This document shows, in pieces, positions 10,201 through 18,405 of a stretch of 64,000 nt of DNA. The stretch is taken from the NCBI RefSeq assembly GCF_024158915.1, contig NZ_JAMZGF010000008.1:1-64000 (forward strand). The letters are read 5' to 3'. The notes below the pieces were generated by a model. That model saw nothing but the letters and a program-made list of their open reading frames with translations. It made no database searches and had not been told where the DNA came from. Each line of letters starts with the position of its first letter. Within the stretch, counting starts at the first letter, position 1. Position numbers and translations under genes: made by a program. This DNA comes from Chryseobacterium sp. S0630. Lineage in GTDB: Bacteria; Bacteroidota; Bacteroidia; Flavobacteriales; Weeksellaceae.

Positions 10201-10408
10201 ACTCTTTCGCAGAGAAATTTCCCAGCCAGGATAAAATTCTTTCCTTCATCTCATTCGCTGCCTTGTTGGTGAAAGTCAGTGCGAGTATATTCCTGATCGA
10301 CTGCTGTTGATTAGGATAGCGGAGACAGATCATCAGAAGCCTTTGTACCAGGGCATATGTTTTCCCGGATCCGGCAGAAGCATTGATGACTGTGTAAGAA
10401 TTTTGCAT
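7268..10408 (-). CDS. UvrD/RecB-like helicase-nuclease (AddA-type)
   Basis: A 1046-residue superfamily 1 DNA helicase with a C-terminal RecB-family nuclease domain. It is likely the catalytic subunit of a double-strand-break end-resection complex. Visible motifs: Walker A ASAGSGKTYALVQRL near residue 10; Walker B DEFQDTSELQW with D399-E400; VGDPKQSIYRFRGGE; IMTIHKSKGLEFPIVFIPM (motif V region); YVATTRPVEQLFFYL (motif VI). At the C-terminus, HIFRPDRIL and VDFKTGE (D1010, K1012) form the PD-(D/E)xK nuclease core. A cognate AddB-type partner is not adjacent. It is divergent from the next gene across a 180-bp spacer. Confidence 0.9.
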   Translation of the reverse strand: MQNSYTVINASAGSGKTYALVQRLLMICLRYPNQQQSIRNILALTFTNKAANEMKERILSWLGNFSAKEYTENTDLKNIQKAFEEQGLKITIDELHHRSKKLLDYVLHNYSTLNIGTIDRFNSRLVRSFSYELGLAKNFNLEIEAEPFLIEAVDKMLDQIGENENISNSFMDYVDYSLENNERINLNKNLYDSAKEFVKDIHYEHLKSNKSFDDANYENIKNTLRKEIVLNKKQSAELAAGSIELFKSRNIDIEDFAQGKNGIGGFFTKVIDFYQQKRAGFPFPTTQEESVINNYRKGASSKSKHKEAEIFEILDQLLDNRMKLILLYIETQKKEKVLSALLPLKVNKDIQDELQKIEEENDLVLLSKFNILINENLKNEPSAFIYEKVGSQFQHYFFDEFQDTSELQWQNFVPLRDHSVSTEYTSFTLVGDPKQSIYRFRGGESKLMLDIINKKEFSPKEADLLVLKDNWRSARNIVQFNNELYRFHSEGLLEEHKNIFGADAEQNPKSKMDGRVKVNLIENLTNEEFYTDTSERMRKDIQECLDNGFKFSDITILCRGNFDIFSYSQKLGSLKVKYKGEETNIKTISDKGLTLELSNTLKAVIEFLRWELNSKNKHCLIMMMYHLNTLGKIDMPDFTLGMKEILDIEGHEEILQFIQQKYSLQLKQDNFPRFNLYNFIEYYINEFSVENKETDFLLNFLEMLFNFTQNAGASTKEFLKYWDEEASSYTIQASENIDAVQIMTIHKSKGLEFPIVFIPMMNKNRDSEFTNWFDTNENEALKSVNINQFSKNLEVYDDEILFFNTKNSYKNLIDRLCLQYVATTRPVEQLFFYLQKANKTSNNLELLEFLQTKNPEQADEFDVYVVNPEMLKKYSKEKSSSFKTQNIQNLKNVNEKSTSIKIATPSKNYQVRNEKVRIGLFVHELLSKINTEKDIVKVLDGYALEGQITLEEKNEIQLTLQEIVRTYAEFFDEKWEVINEKDIMISERGESHIFRPDRILKGEEGYIIVDFKTGEQKAKDEAQVEGYKNILERLGKKVIKTQIIYL

Positions 10409-10564
10409 TGTTGAAAGAGAATTGAGACTGCAAGTTAGCTAAAATTTAAAAGAAATTTTAACAATTTAATCAGCCGATTTAACAGTTTAGAAGGTAAAAA
10501 TTAAAAAGAAATATTAAAACGCGTTAACTGTGGTTAAACTTATGGGATAAATTAAAAATAATTT

Positions 10565-10572
10565 TAGCTTTG
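10565..10572 (+). promoter_or_regulatory. -7 promoter box (TAGCTTTG)
   Basis: Matches TAnnTTTG exactly, 18 nt before the GTG at 10591. No clear -33 element was found. Confidence 0.4.
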
Positions 10573-10590
10573 CTTTATAAAAAATAGCCC

Positions 10591-11337
10591 GTGAAACTTA
10601 AACTATTCTTTTTCTTATCCTTTATTCTTTTTATCCAAACCCATGCCCAAAGCTATATATTTGGTAAGATCATTTCTGAAAATGGTGCTGAAATGCAGGA
10701 TGTGAATGTCGTAAATATCAGAACTGACGAAATAGTGGTTTCAAACCGGGATGGTCATTTTATGATTTCCGGAAGGCAGGGAGATGAACTACGGTTTATA
10801 AAAGCAGGTTATGAGCGTCTCACAAAAAGAGTTTCTCAGGAAAATACCCAGTCTCCTATGAATATAAGTATGGTTCGCCAAACTATTCAGATTCCTGAAG
10901 TGGAAGTAAAACAAGGGCTTACCGGAAACCTTAAAATTGATTCAAAACTTTACAATAAGCCGAAGAAGGTGGAAAAACTGATCAAAGAAATGGATCAGTA
11001 CATTGCTCAGAAATCAGATCCGAGAATATTGGCAGCAAGACCCGGAGAATTTGTACAACCAAAAGGAGAGGGATTTTTTATAGGAAAAGTTAAAAATAAA
11101 TGGGATGATGTAGATTTAATGAAGTACATCAGAGCAAGCCTTGGTGATGATTATTTTACCAATCTTAAAATAGAAAAACCTCTGATAGATCATTTTATTT
11201 ATTACGTTTTTGCTGGTGGCTTTGAAAGGAAAAAGATTCTGAAATATGGATTTTGCAGTGATGCGGATCTGAACAGGTTTCAACGTTTTGTCCTGACAAG
11301 AATTTCATCTTATCGTGCTCCACAAACTCAAAGATAG
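10591..11337 (+). CDS. Exported carboxypeptidase-regulatory-like protein, paralogue 1
   Basis: A 248-residue protein starting at GTG. A signal peptide (residues 1-19, THAQS) is followed by a CarboxypepD_reg-like beta-sandwich (~20-100: GKIISENGAEMQDVNVVNI, then NRDGHF and DELRFIKAGYERLTKRV). A charged helical C-terminal part has no recognised fold. First of three tandem paralogues with the same layout and a shared TGNL-type motif after the beta domain. The stop codon at 11335-11337 directly abuts the next ATG, so the three form an operon. The family is known from Bacteroidota envelopes; no specific function is assigned. Confidence 0.8.
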   Translation: MKLKLFFFLSFILFIQTHAQSYIFGKIISENGAEMQDVNVVNIRTDEIVVSNRDGHFMISGRQGDELRFIKAGYERLTKRVSQENTQSPMNISMVRQTIQIPEVEVKQGLTGNLKIDSKLYNKPKKVEKLIKEMDQYIAQKSDPRILAARPGEFVQPKGEGFFIGKVKNKWDDVDLMKYIRASLGDDYFTNLKIEKPLIDHFIYYVFAGGFERKKILKYGFCSDADLNRFQRFVLTRISSYRAPQTQR

Positions 11338-12156
11338 ATGGAAATTAAATATATCAAAAGGTTTTTGTTTCTTGCGCTTTTTTGTATCGCTCAAGGATTG
11401 TGGGGACAACAAAAAATATCAGGGAAGGTAATAACAGGAGATGAACTGGATTTAGCACCTGTACTCGTTGTTAATATCTCCGGGAATAAAAGCACATTAA
11501 GCGATATGTCCGGGAATTTTGAAATCGAAGCCAAAGAAAATGATGAGATCAGATTTGTAAAAGAAGGATATTATCGTGTTGATAAAAAAATAACCAAAGA
11601 AGAGATCAATGCTCAGCTCAATATTATCCTAAAGAAAATGGAAATTCAAATTCCTGAGGTTAAAATTAAGTATAAACCTACCGGAAATCTGGCAAAAGAT
11701 AATCAGCACTATAATGAATCCAGAAAACTTCAGGCTTTAAAATCAGATATGGAGGATTATATGAGAAGTCCATTGAATCAACCCTTACCTAATAATGCTA
11801 TATCAAAAACTTTTACAGGACATGATTTTAATGTAGGCCAGGTAAATCTGTTTGGCGTATTTAATGCTGTATCAGGTCTGGTAAAGAAGGCAACACAACC
11901 TAAAATTACCAAAGCGAATTATAATGAAACTCAGGATTTCCTGAGGAGAGTAAGAAATGAAGTGAATCTGAATTTCCTGAAAAAATACGGAATGGATGAA
12001 GAACAGATTGATGCATTTCTTCTGTATGCTGATAAAACGCGTTCATTAGCGAAAAGATATCGAAAAGATTTTAGTGTCAGTGTCGTTGAATATGAAATTA
12101 AAGTTGCCTTCGGGGAATATAGTAAAACACATAAACTAGAAGGAACTCAAGAATAA
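11338..12156 (+). CDS. Exported carboxypeptidase-regulatory-like protein, paralogue 2
   Basis: A 272-residue paralogue of its neighbours. Signal peptide residues 1-24 (LWGQQ); regulatory-like domain ~25-105 (GKVITGDELDLAPVLVVNI, SDMSGNFEI, DEIRFVKEGYYRVDKKI). It shares the PEVKIKYKPTGNL segment with paralogue 1. The C-terminal ~100 residues (VFNAVSGLVKKATQP, LRRVRNEVNLNFLKKYGM) resemble those of paralogue 3. It starts immediately after the upstream stop codon, suggesting translational coupling. Confidence 0.8.
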   Translation: MEIKYIKRFLFLALFCIAQGLWGQQKISGKVITGDELDLAPVLVVNISGNKSTLSDMSGNFEIEAKENDEIRFVKEGYYRVDKKITKEEINAQLNIILKKMEIQIPEVKIKYKPTGNLAKDNQHYNESRKLQALKSDMEDYMRSPLNQPLPNNAISKTFTGHDFNVGQVNLFGVFNAVSGLVKKATQPKITKANYNETQDFLRRVRNEVNLNFLKKYGMDEEQIDAFLLYADKTRSLAKRYRKDFSVSVVEYEIKVAFGEYSKTHKLEGTQE

Positions 12157-12171
12157 TATATAAATTAAAAG

Positions 12172-12984
12172 TTGGCTTATATCACTGAAAATATTGAAAC
12201 ATTAAAACAAAGAAAAATATTTCTTTTCCTGCTTATTCTTTGCAGTAGCTTTGTTTTGTCCCAACAGAAAGTAACGGGGCGAATAGTGGATGACAATGGC
12301 GAAAATCTGAGTAAAGTGATCGTGATTAACATGTCTACTGATAAGAAAGTATATTCTGATTCTGAAGGTATATTTTCTATTGATGCCAATCCTAACGATG
12401 AATTAAGATTTGTAAAAGAAGACTTCAACAGAGTCTCCAGAAGAGTTCTTATCAATGGGAATAATTTACCTCTGTTTATTACACTTCGTCAGATTCCGAG
12501 AGATGTAGGTGAAGTGAAAATTGTAAAAAAACTCACCGGAGATCTGGAAACAGATTCCCGGATTGTAGCCAAAGTAGATAAAGGAGAGCAGGTAAGAGAT
12601 GCGGTTGGTCTTCCGCAGCCGGTAGGCAAAATGAGAGAAAAGCCGGCAGAAGTGAAAAGTGTGCTTTTACCAATACTTTTAGGAAACCTCAATGTTCAGG
12701 GAGTATATGATCTGATCAGCGGGAAAGCCAGAAGACAGAAAAGACAATACAGATATGATGATCTTCAGGAACATATTGCCTGGGTTCGGGACAGAATAGA
12801 TGATGAATATTTTATCAAAGCCGGAATTCCTGGTGACAGAATTTCAGAATTTATACAGTTTTCATTTCTGGCAAAACCTCAGGTACGAACTTATGTAAAA
12901 GCAAGAAACCTTTCCGGTGTTATGCTGAGGTTGGAAGAGACAGCTCCTCTTTTTATAGAGAGATTGCAGCAAAATCAAAAGTAA
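12172..12984 (+). CDS. Exported carboxypeptidase-regulatory-like protein, paralogue 3
   Basis: A 270-residue paralogue. The frame opens with TTG at 12172, 15 nt after the previous stop, and I take that as the start because no ATG lies before the hydrophobic signal segment (IFLFLLILCSSFVLSQQ). The regulatory-like domain follows (GRIVDDNGENLSKVIVINM, SDSEGIFSI, DELRFVKEDFNRVSRRV), then KKLTGDLETDSR and a helical C-terminus (VYDLISGKARRQKRQYRYDDLQ). Likely the last gene of the three-gene operon. Confidence 0.77.
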   Translation: MAYITENIETLKQRKIFLFLLILCSSFVLSQQKVTGRIVDDNGENLSKVIVINMSTDKKVYSDSEGIFSIDANPNDELRFVKEDFNRVSRRVLINGNNLPLFITLRQIPRDVGEVKIVKKLTGDLETDSRIVAKVDKGEQVRDAVGLPQPVGKMREKPAEVKSVLLPILLGNLNVQGVYDLISGKARRQKRQYRYDDLQEHIAWVRDRIDDEYFIKAGIPGDRISEFIQFSFLAKPQVRTYVKARNLSGVMLRLEETAPLFIERLQQNQK

Positions 12985-13063
12985 TTTGAATGTTAATAAA
13001 TTCTTAAAATATTGGAATAGAAATTGATACAATATGAAGTAACAATCCAAATTCACAAATTTT

Positions 13064-13798
13064 ATGAATAAAAACATTTTTGCAGTAGCTATTGCAGCAT
13101 TAGGTTTTGTCATTGGTCTCGGGTTTTTAGGAAATGCTATTAAAAACAGAAATAAATCTGAAAATACCATTTCTGTAACAGGATTAGGAACAAAACAGTT
13201 TACATCAGATCTGATCACCTGGTCCGGAAGTTTTTCGAAAAATAATGTGGACCTGAAATCTGCTTATGATGAACTGGCAATGGATAGAAAAGTAATCAAT
13301 GACTATCTGCTTTCAAAAGGAATACAACAGAAGGAGATCGTATTTTCTTCGGTAGATATTCAGAAACAGTTCAGAAGCTATAATGATTCAAACGGGAACT
13401 ATGTTCAGGGAGAATTCTCCGGATATAATCTTACACAAAAGGTTTCTATTGAAAGTAAAGAAGTGGGAAAAATAGAAAACCTATCCAGAAATATTACTGA
13501 AATTATCAACCGGGGAATTGAATTCACTTCTTCTTCACCAGCTTATTTCTACACCAAACTGGCTACAGTGAAACAGGAAATGATCGCCAGTGCTACAAAA
13601 GATGCAAAAGAACGTGCTGAAAAAATTGCGGAAAACTCGGGAAGCAGCCTGGGAAATCTGAAAAAGGCAACCATGGGTATAATTCAGATTACGGCACCCA
13701 ATTCCAATGAAGATTATTCTTATGGTGGAACTTTCAATACCTCTTCCAAAGAAAAAGAAGCCAGTATTACCATCAAACTGGAGTACGAAGTAAATTAA
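13064..13798 (+). CDS. SIMPL-domain (DUF541) envelope protein
   Basis: A 244-residue protein with one N-terminal hydrophobic anchor (residues ~5-24) and a SIMPL domain. Family features visible are ISVTGLGTKQFTSDLITWSGSF at the start, YDELAMDRKVINDYLLSKGI, and the Ala-rich helix ASATKDAKERAEKIAENSGSSLG near the end. Homologues are periplasmic or membrane-associated oligomers of unclear biochemical role. Probably anchored in the inner membrane facing the periplasm. Confidence 0.85.
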   Translation: MNKNIFAVAIAALGFVIGLGFLGNAIKNRNKSENTISVTGLGTKQFTSDLITWSGSFSKNNVDLKSAYDELAMDRKVINDYLLSKGIQQKEIVFSSVDIQKQFRSYNDSNGNYVQGEFSGYNLTQKVSIESKEVGKIENLSRNITEIINRGIEFTSSSPAYFYTKLATVKQEMIASATKDAKERAEKIAENSGSSLGNLKKATMGIIQITAPNSNEDYSYGGTFNTSSKEKEASITIKLEYEVN

Positions 13799-13820
13799 AT
13801 ATAAATATCAGTAAAAGAAA

Positions 13821-13850
13821 AACGCCGGAATAGCTTTCCGGCGTTTTATA
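13821..13850. terminator. Bidirectional terminator
   Basis: AACGCCGGAA pairs with TTCCGGCGTT over a short loop, with A and T tracts on either side. It lies between convergent genes and can serve both. Confidence 0.8.
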
Positions 13851-13852
13851 TT

Positions 13853-14365
13853 TTAAGCATAAATAATTTTATGAATTTCTTTTTTAGCTTCCTCCACATT
13901 TTCAGGGGTGTAGTTAGCAAGCAGCCATAAGTTCAAAGATTTCTTTCCTTCACCATAGCTAGGCTGTACATGAGTGGTATCAATCAAACTGAAATTATTT
14001 CTCTGATAAAAAGAATAACGTCTTGAAGCATCTTCACTCAATTCTGCAGGCTCAATTTCCAGGATAATACTCGGATAGCTTTCAGATAAATGATTCATGA
14101 TATGAGAACCTAATTTTTTGCTTCTGAATGCTTCAAACACTTCAAAATGTTCTACAAAAACAAAAGAACTCAGCTTCCAAAGGATGAGGTAGCCGATAGC
14201 TTCCGATTCGTGGATAACAGACATGAATTCTACATAAGGATTTGAAAATAAACTTTCAAACTGATCTTTATCTCTTTGTTCGTCTACAGGAAAAGTCGTC
14301 GTGTAAGAAGTATAGATTTCCTGAACTCTATGATCTTCTGCAGAAGTAATCGGTAAAAATTCCAT
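13853..14365 (-). CDS. GNAT-family N-acetyltransferase
   Basis: A 170-residue protein with GNAT fold features: a strand-rich centre (AIGYLILWKLSSFVFVEHFEV) and the acetyl-CoA-binding segment FRSKKLGSHIMNHLSESYP (R-x-x-x-x-G-type loop). A C-terminal strand follows (YSFYQRNNFSLIDTTH, typical of the conserved YxxxGF element). The substrate is unknown. It lies 3 nt downstream of the PspC-like gene on the same strand, so the two are probably co-transcribed. Confidence 0.8.
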   Translation of the reverse strand: MEFLPITSAEDHRVQEIYTSYTTTFPVDEQRDKDQFESLFSNPYVEFMSVIHESEAIGYLILWKLSSFVFVEHFEVFEAFRSKKLGSHIMNHLSESYPSIILEIEPAELSEDASRRYSFYQRNNFSLIDTTHVQPSYGEGKKSLNLWLLANYTPENVEEAKKEIHKIIYA

Positions 14366-14368
14366 AAT

Positions 14369-14590
14369 TTATAAATCAAAGACACTAGGTCTTCTGGTAA
14401 TGAAAATATCTTTAATCCAAAGGGTGAATGCCAATCCTAAATAGATCAGAAAGAAGAATCCGGCTGTTGCAAAAGTAGAGTAAATGAAGAAAATTCTCAA
14501 TTTAGAAACAGGAATTCCCAGCTTGGCACCTGTTCTTGTCAGTACACCAAACCACTCTCTTTCCATTTTATGACGGATATTACTCAGCAT
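14369..14590 (-). CDS. PspC-like small membrane protein
   Basis: A 73-residue protein with a PspC-type layout: a short amphipathic N-terminus (LTRTGAKLGIPVSKLRIFFIYST) running into a membrane helix (residues ~32-58). In other bacteria PspC domains take part in phage-shock-type membrane stress responses. No other psp genes are present here. First gene of a pair with the acetyltransferase. Confidence 0.65.
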   Translation of the reverse strand: MLSNIRHKMEREWFGVLTRTGAKLGIPVSKLRIFFIYSTFATAGFFFLIYLGLAFTLWIKDIFITRRPSVFDL

Positions 14591-14683
14591 TTCCAGATTG
14601 TTTTTAAGAATTAAATCTAATACTCAAAGTTAAGAATTTTTTTTGACAACGTTTTTTGAATGATATAGCCTTTTCAGATCAGG

Positions 14684-15940
14684 TTATTCTTTTAAAAGTT
14701 TAAATCCAATGGTACAGGATAAACAATTTTTCGGTTCACAAAAGGTTTTATGATGATAAATAAGACTTTGACTTTCCAGCGCATTGGTGACCTGTAGTCC
14801 AAGTTTTTTCCAGCTTGTAATGATAGTGTTTTTCTCTCCGGCAACAGTTTTGTAAAGCTCAATAATTTCGTCTGCAATATCTTCCTGATGATATCTGTGA
14901 TAGGCATATTGTAAAGGAATTACCGTGTTTACAATGAGAAGATCTATAAAATCTTTGCTCAATGTTTTAGGCTGTACTTTGGAAATACTTCCGAAATTAA
15001 AATGAAAATCCCAGTACTCAGAGGCTTTTATAGATTGGAAAATGGAGTAGAGTTGTTCTGCACTTCTCGCTTCCATAATTTTTGAGAACAAATTCTGATG
15101 TTGGTAAAGGTCTGCTAATTGAGATAATCGGATGGTAGGAAAATTGGGAGGTCTTAATCTTAAAAACTTAGGATAGAGTTTTAAATCAGGAATGGAAAAT
15201 TTGGCTTTAACGAAATCGAATTCTCTTTTCCATATTTTCATCTGCCCGTCCTGTGGTTTCTCAAGCCATCCTGAAATTCCAAATAACAAAGCTTCAAGCT
15301 GAAGAGGATTCTGACGGATTTTATTAATAATACTGTAATCGATACTTTCTGCAATCTGCCGGAAAATTGAAGCATTTACTTTTAAACCGAATGAATAGGC
15401 AAAACTGTGAAATAAAACAGCTTCAAAATTATTTTTATATAGATTTAAACTCTGTTCAAGCGCTGAAGATTTTTCATCCAGTTTTTTCAGGATATTTTCT
15501 TCATGAAAATTGACAGGTACTTTTTTCGGATCAAAAATCTTTTCACAGGCAATAAATTCGTCTCCATTAATAAGTTTATCATATTTCCCTACGATATTTT
15601 CATCAATATAATTATGCAATTCCAATGTTGGAACCTGCTTTTCTGTAAGTTCATGAATTTCTATGTCATGCTGAAATACCACATGAAGAATAATATTCTG
15701 ATAATTGGGATCCTGGGAATGATGGTGGAAAATCCAGTCTGAAGAGCGTATATGCAGTTCTATATTTCCTGCGAGCAGTAAGCCGTTGATTTTGATTTTT
15801 GCATCAAGAAAATCGGGGCCTGCGTTTTTATTCCATTTTCCGAAATGGATGATCTCAACGGAATTTCCTTCAATATCCTTGAAGTCAAAATGTTTGAAAA
15901 TCTTATAGTTCCAAAGATATTGAAGTAGTTTTTCCGTCAT
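14684..15940 (-). CDS. DUF2851 family protein
   Basis: A 418-residue protein of the DUF2851 family, typical of Bacteroidota and of unknown function. Conserved features include the start MTEKLLQYLWNYKIF, FGKWNKNAGPDFLDAKIKI, IELHIRSSDWIFHHH and HDQDPNY-type residues. A Cys-rich C-terminus (CEPKNCLSCTIG) may bind a metal. The first 11 codons and 18 bp upstream are exactly duplicated at 26765-26815, next to bshA. I infer the gene was once directly downstream of bshA and was separated by the Rhs island. Its present upstream region beyond 15958 belongs to the island. Confidence 0.88.
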   Translation of the reverse strand: MTEKLLQYLWNYKIFKHFDFKDIEGNSVEIIHFGKWNKNAGPDFLDAKIKINGLLLAGNIELHIRSSDWIFHHHSQDPNYQNIILHVVFQHDIEIHELTEKQVPTLELHNYIDENIVGKYDKLINGDEFIACEKIFDPKKVPVNFHEENILKKLDEKSSALEQSLNLYKNNFEAVLFHSFAYSFGLKVNASIFRQIAESIDYSIINKIRQNPLQLEALLFGISGWLEKPQDGQMKIWKREFDFVKAKFSIPDLKLYPKFLRLRPPNFPTIRLSQLADLYQHQNLFSKIMEARSAEQLYSIFQSIKASEYWDFHFNFGSISKVQPKTLSKDFIDLLIVNTVIPLQYAYHRYHQEDIADEIIELYKTVAGEKNTIITSWKKLGLQVTNALESQSLIYHHKTFCEPKNCLSCTIGFKLLKE

Positions 15941-15958
15941 AAGTGTGACGTAAATATA
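15908..15958 (+). repeat. Left 51-bp direct repeat of the Rhs island
   Basis: Identical over 51 bp to 26765-26815. It contains codons 1-11 of the DUF2851 gene (read on the minus strand) plus 18 bp upstream. The sequences diverge on both sides. The two copies bracket a 10.8-kb segment. Confidence 0.92.
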
Positions 15959-16144
15959 TTAAAATATTATTGTATTTGTTTGGTTCTTATAAAAGAATAA
16001 GTTTTTATTAATTTAATGTTTATGATTTATTTATTTGATTTAGTGTGAGTTGAAACTATATCTGTTTTTTTGCTTTATGATTATTTTTTTCAAAAGTTGA
16101 ATTTTAAAATTATTTATATCTTAGCTCTAATAATTTTAACGAAA

Positions 16145-16322
16145 CAAGCGTAAGCTATCATTTGGAGCACAGAAAACCGCGAATTTTCTAAACAGCCCTA
16201 AAAATGATAGACTTACGCCCTTGTACCTAATACGGGCATGAGGGCTGTAAGTCATATCTGGGCTGTTGGGTTCTTCGCGGTACCTCTGTAGCAGATTGAC
16301 TTTAGCTCCGTGCCTTTCTTTT
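16145..16322 (+). ncRNA. Candidate structured RNA at island left edge
   Basis: Six complementary pairs nest perfectly: 16164-16168/16305-16309, 16169-16173/16285-16289, 16176-16183/16274-16281, 16191-16198/16260-16267, 16210-16216/16247-16253 and 16217-16220/16234-16237. Together they give a rod-like fold of about 37 bp. It is followed by a T-rich stretch from 16314. An alternative 18-bp stem (16145-16162 with 16203-16223, small bulges) cannot form at the same time. No reading frame of note crosses it. The rod shape recalls 6S-type RNA (a flavobacterial 6S-like family has been described), but I cannot confirm membership. It could also be a leader of the Rhs operon. Strand is inferred from the T tract and the downstream operon. 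Confidence 0.5.
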
Positions 16323-16841
16323 TATAAAAAATAAGAGAAATTTTTTCGGGGTTAAATATAATACGACATGATCTGTCGCTATGAAGTAATAGCTTTGTTA
16401 TTAGAAAGAAGACATTACAAAACCACCAATTTAAAATGAAAAAATATGAAATTACTTTATTTTATTTCTCAACATTACAATGCAAAATACCGTGATTTTA
16501 CGGATTGTCCAAAAAACAGATAGTGTTTAAGTTTACTGCCAGAAAACCGAAACAAATGAGAGAAAAGAAATTATGTTCCCCAACTTAATTTCTTGTATGC
16601 ACGATATAAGAAATTTTATCTTATTTCTTTAGTGTAGGGCTTTAAAGCCTAAGGTCTTTGTGACTAATTAAGTAAATCCTGATTTTTTAATCAGGCTATA
16701 TCATCATTTTAAAAAATAAACCAATATGAAAATATTCTACCCATCAGGATAGACTAATCCTGTTGCGCAAAGTCATATCAATAGGCGGTAATGCCTTATT
16801 GAGACTTGTTTTAAATCAAAAAATACAAAATTTTAAAAACA
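16323..16841 (+). other. Non-coding leader region of the Rhs operon
   Basis: About 500 bp without a convincing gene. It contains short hairpins (AGGGCTTTAAAGCCT near 16635 and CCTGATT...AATCAGG near 16678-16696). There are also very short open frames (20 codons from 16436 and 8 codons from 16725) that I do not call as genes. It may be a long 5' leader or debris. Confidence 0.4.
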
Positions 16842-18401
16842 ATGAAAAAAAATTACACGATTGCACTTTTCTTGTGCACATTTCTGGGCATTTCCGGCCA
16901 AGAAACAGAAGTAATCTGGCAGCGTGATATAAAGTCCAGTACGCAGGATTTTTTAAGTCAGGTTACAACTACCATAGATCAGCAGTATCTCATTACGGGT
17001 AGCTCAATTCAGAGTGCTCCTTCGAGTGGTTCAGGATTAGCAGGCCAAAAACAAAACAATGGTTATGATTTCCATCTGGTCAAATTGAATCAGCAGGGAC
17101 AAGAAGTCTGGGAAAAATATTTCTCAGGACAAAATCATGATTATTTATCAGCTACAGTTACGACACAGGATGGAGGATTTTTAATTTCCGGCACTTCCTA
17201 TTCAGGAAAAGGACTGGACAAAAAAGAGGATTCTAAAGGAGGTTCAGACATCTGGCTTATCCGTCTTAATGAGTTTGGCGATGAATTGTGGCAGAAAACT
17301 TTAGGAAGCACTTCTGATGAAGAGGCAAGAGTAGTGATTCAAACGACAGATTTAGGATTCTTTCTTGCAGGTAATGTACAGAATTCTTCAAAAGGGTATG
17401 GATCTAAAGATGCATTAATAATAAAATTGGACAAAGACGGAAAAGAATTATCTCAGCTTGTTTTAGGTGGAAAAGGCTTAGATGAGGTTGAAAAAATGAT
17501 TCCAACAAAAGACGGAGGAGCATTACTTGGCATATATTCCAGAAGCGGTATTGGAGGGGCAAAAACGACGGAGAATTACGGAGAAGGAGATTACTGGATT
17601 ATCAAACTGGATAAAACTGGAAAGGTTCAATGGGAGAAAAACTATGGTGGTAAAGGTGATGATCATGTAAGAACACTGGCTGTAACCTCATCCGGATATT
17701 TAATCGGTGGAGAATCCCGGTCTAAACGTTCAGGAAATAAAACAGTGGGAACTCAGGAAGGTACAGATCTTTGGCTGATTTCTTTAAATGAACAAGGCGA
17801 ACAGCAGTGGCAGAAATCCTACAGTTTTGGAAATCGGGATGTTCTAATGGGTATGAATGTCCTTCATTCAGTGGATGACAAATCTAACAAAGGAGTTTTA
17901 CTCGGTGGTTATACTCCTTCAGAGGGTAGAGTGGAGAAAGATGATAATACATTTTGGCTATTGTATATTGATCAGTTAGGGAACGAGGTATGGAGAAAAT
18001 ATGTAAATGGAGAATCCAGACAAAAAGAAGAAAGACTTTCCGATTTAAAATTAAATAGAGACGGTTCAATCATTCTTGCCGGAACTAGTGCAGAAGAGCT
18101 TGGAAAAGAAAACTGGAAGATTGTAAAACTGGGTGATAAACAGGTTGATCAGTTGATGGAAAAATACGACATCAAAATCTATCCGAATCCTGTCTCTGAT
18201 TATGCTTACATAGAAATCGGTTTTGACTTTAAAGATGCGGATATTCTATTGTATGATATGAGCGGAAGACAACTTCAAAGTATAAAAACAAAAAATAAAG
18301 TTACCAAAATTAATACTCAGGCACTCATTCAGGGAGCTTATCTGGCGACTATAAAAACGGATACTAATAAAACAGCAAACGCCAAATTAATAAAGAAATA
18401 A
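16842..18401 (+). CDS. T9SS-secreted beta-propeller-like repeat protein
   Basis: A 519-residue protein with a signal peptide (residues 1-19, ISGQE). At least six repeats of ~55-65 residues follow, with the pattern D-x-W-x-x-x-L-x-x-x-G-x-x-x-W-x-K, a GG...D spacer and a DGGxxxxG strand (for example IWLIRLNEFGDELWQKTLG and YWIIKLDKTGKVQWEKNYGG). The type A T9SS sorting domain occupies the last ~75 residues (IKIYPNPVSDYAYIEI ... ANAKLIKK). It is the first gene of a tight operon with the two Rhs genes (4-nt gap). A role as a surface adhesin or carrier for the Rhs proteins is inferred from position only. Confidence 0.82.
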   Translation: MKKNYTIALFLCTFLGISGQETEVIWQRDIKSSTQDFLSQVTTTIDQQYLITGSSIQSAPSSGSGLAGQKQNNGYDFHLVKLNQQGQEVWEKYFSGQNHDYLSATVTTQDGGFLISGTSYSGKGLDKKEDSKGGSDIWLIRLNEFGDELWQKTLGSTSDEEARVVIQTTDLGFFLAGNVQNSSKGYGSKDALIIKLDKDGKELSQLVLGGKGLDEVEKMIPTKDGGALLGIYSRSGIGGAKTTENYGEGDYWIIKLDKTGKVQWEKNYGGKGDDHVRTLAVTSSGYLIGGESRSKRSGNKTVGTQEGTDLWLISLNEQGEQQWQKSYSFGNRDVLMGMNVLHSVDDKSNKGVLLGGYTPSEGRVEKDDNTFWLLYIDQLGNEVWRKYVNGESRQKEERLSDLKLNRDGSIILAGTSAEELGKENWKIVKLGDKQVDQLMEKYDIKIYPNPVSDYAYIEIGFDFKDADILLYDMSGRQLQSIKTKNKVTKINTQALIQGAYLATIKTDTNKTANAKLIKK

Positions 18402-18405
18402 AACC

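Noticed and set aside
10524..10539. TTAAC/TTAAAC pair before the paralogue operon as a further response-regulator box
   Set aside because: Step is 10 bp, only one full copy, and the distance to the -7 box differs from the two good arrays (34 versus 30 nt).
16436..16751. Very short frames (20 and 8 codons) in the Rhs leader as leader peptides
   Set aside because: No conserved pattern or attenuator structure clearly associated with them.
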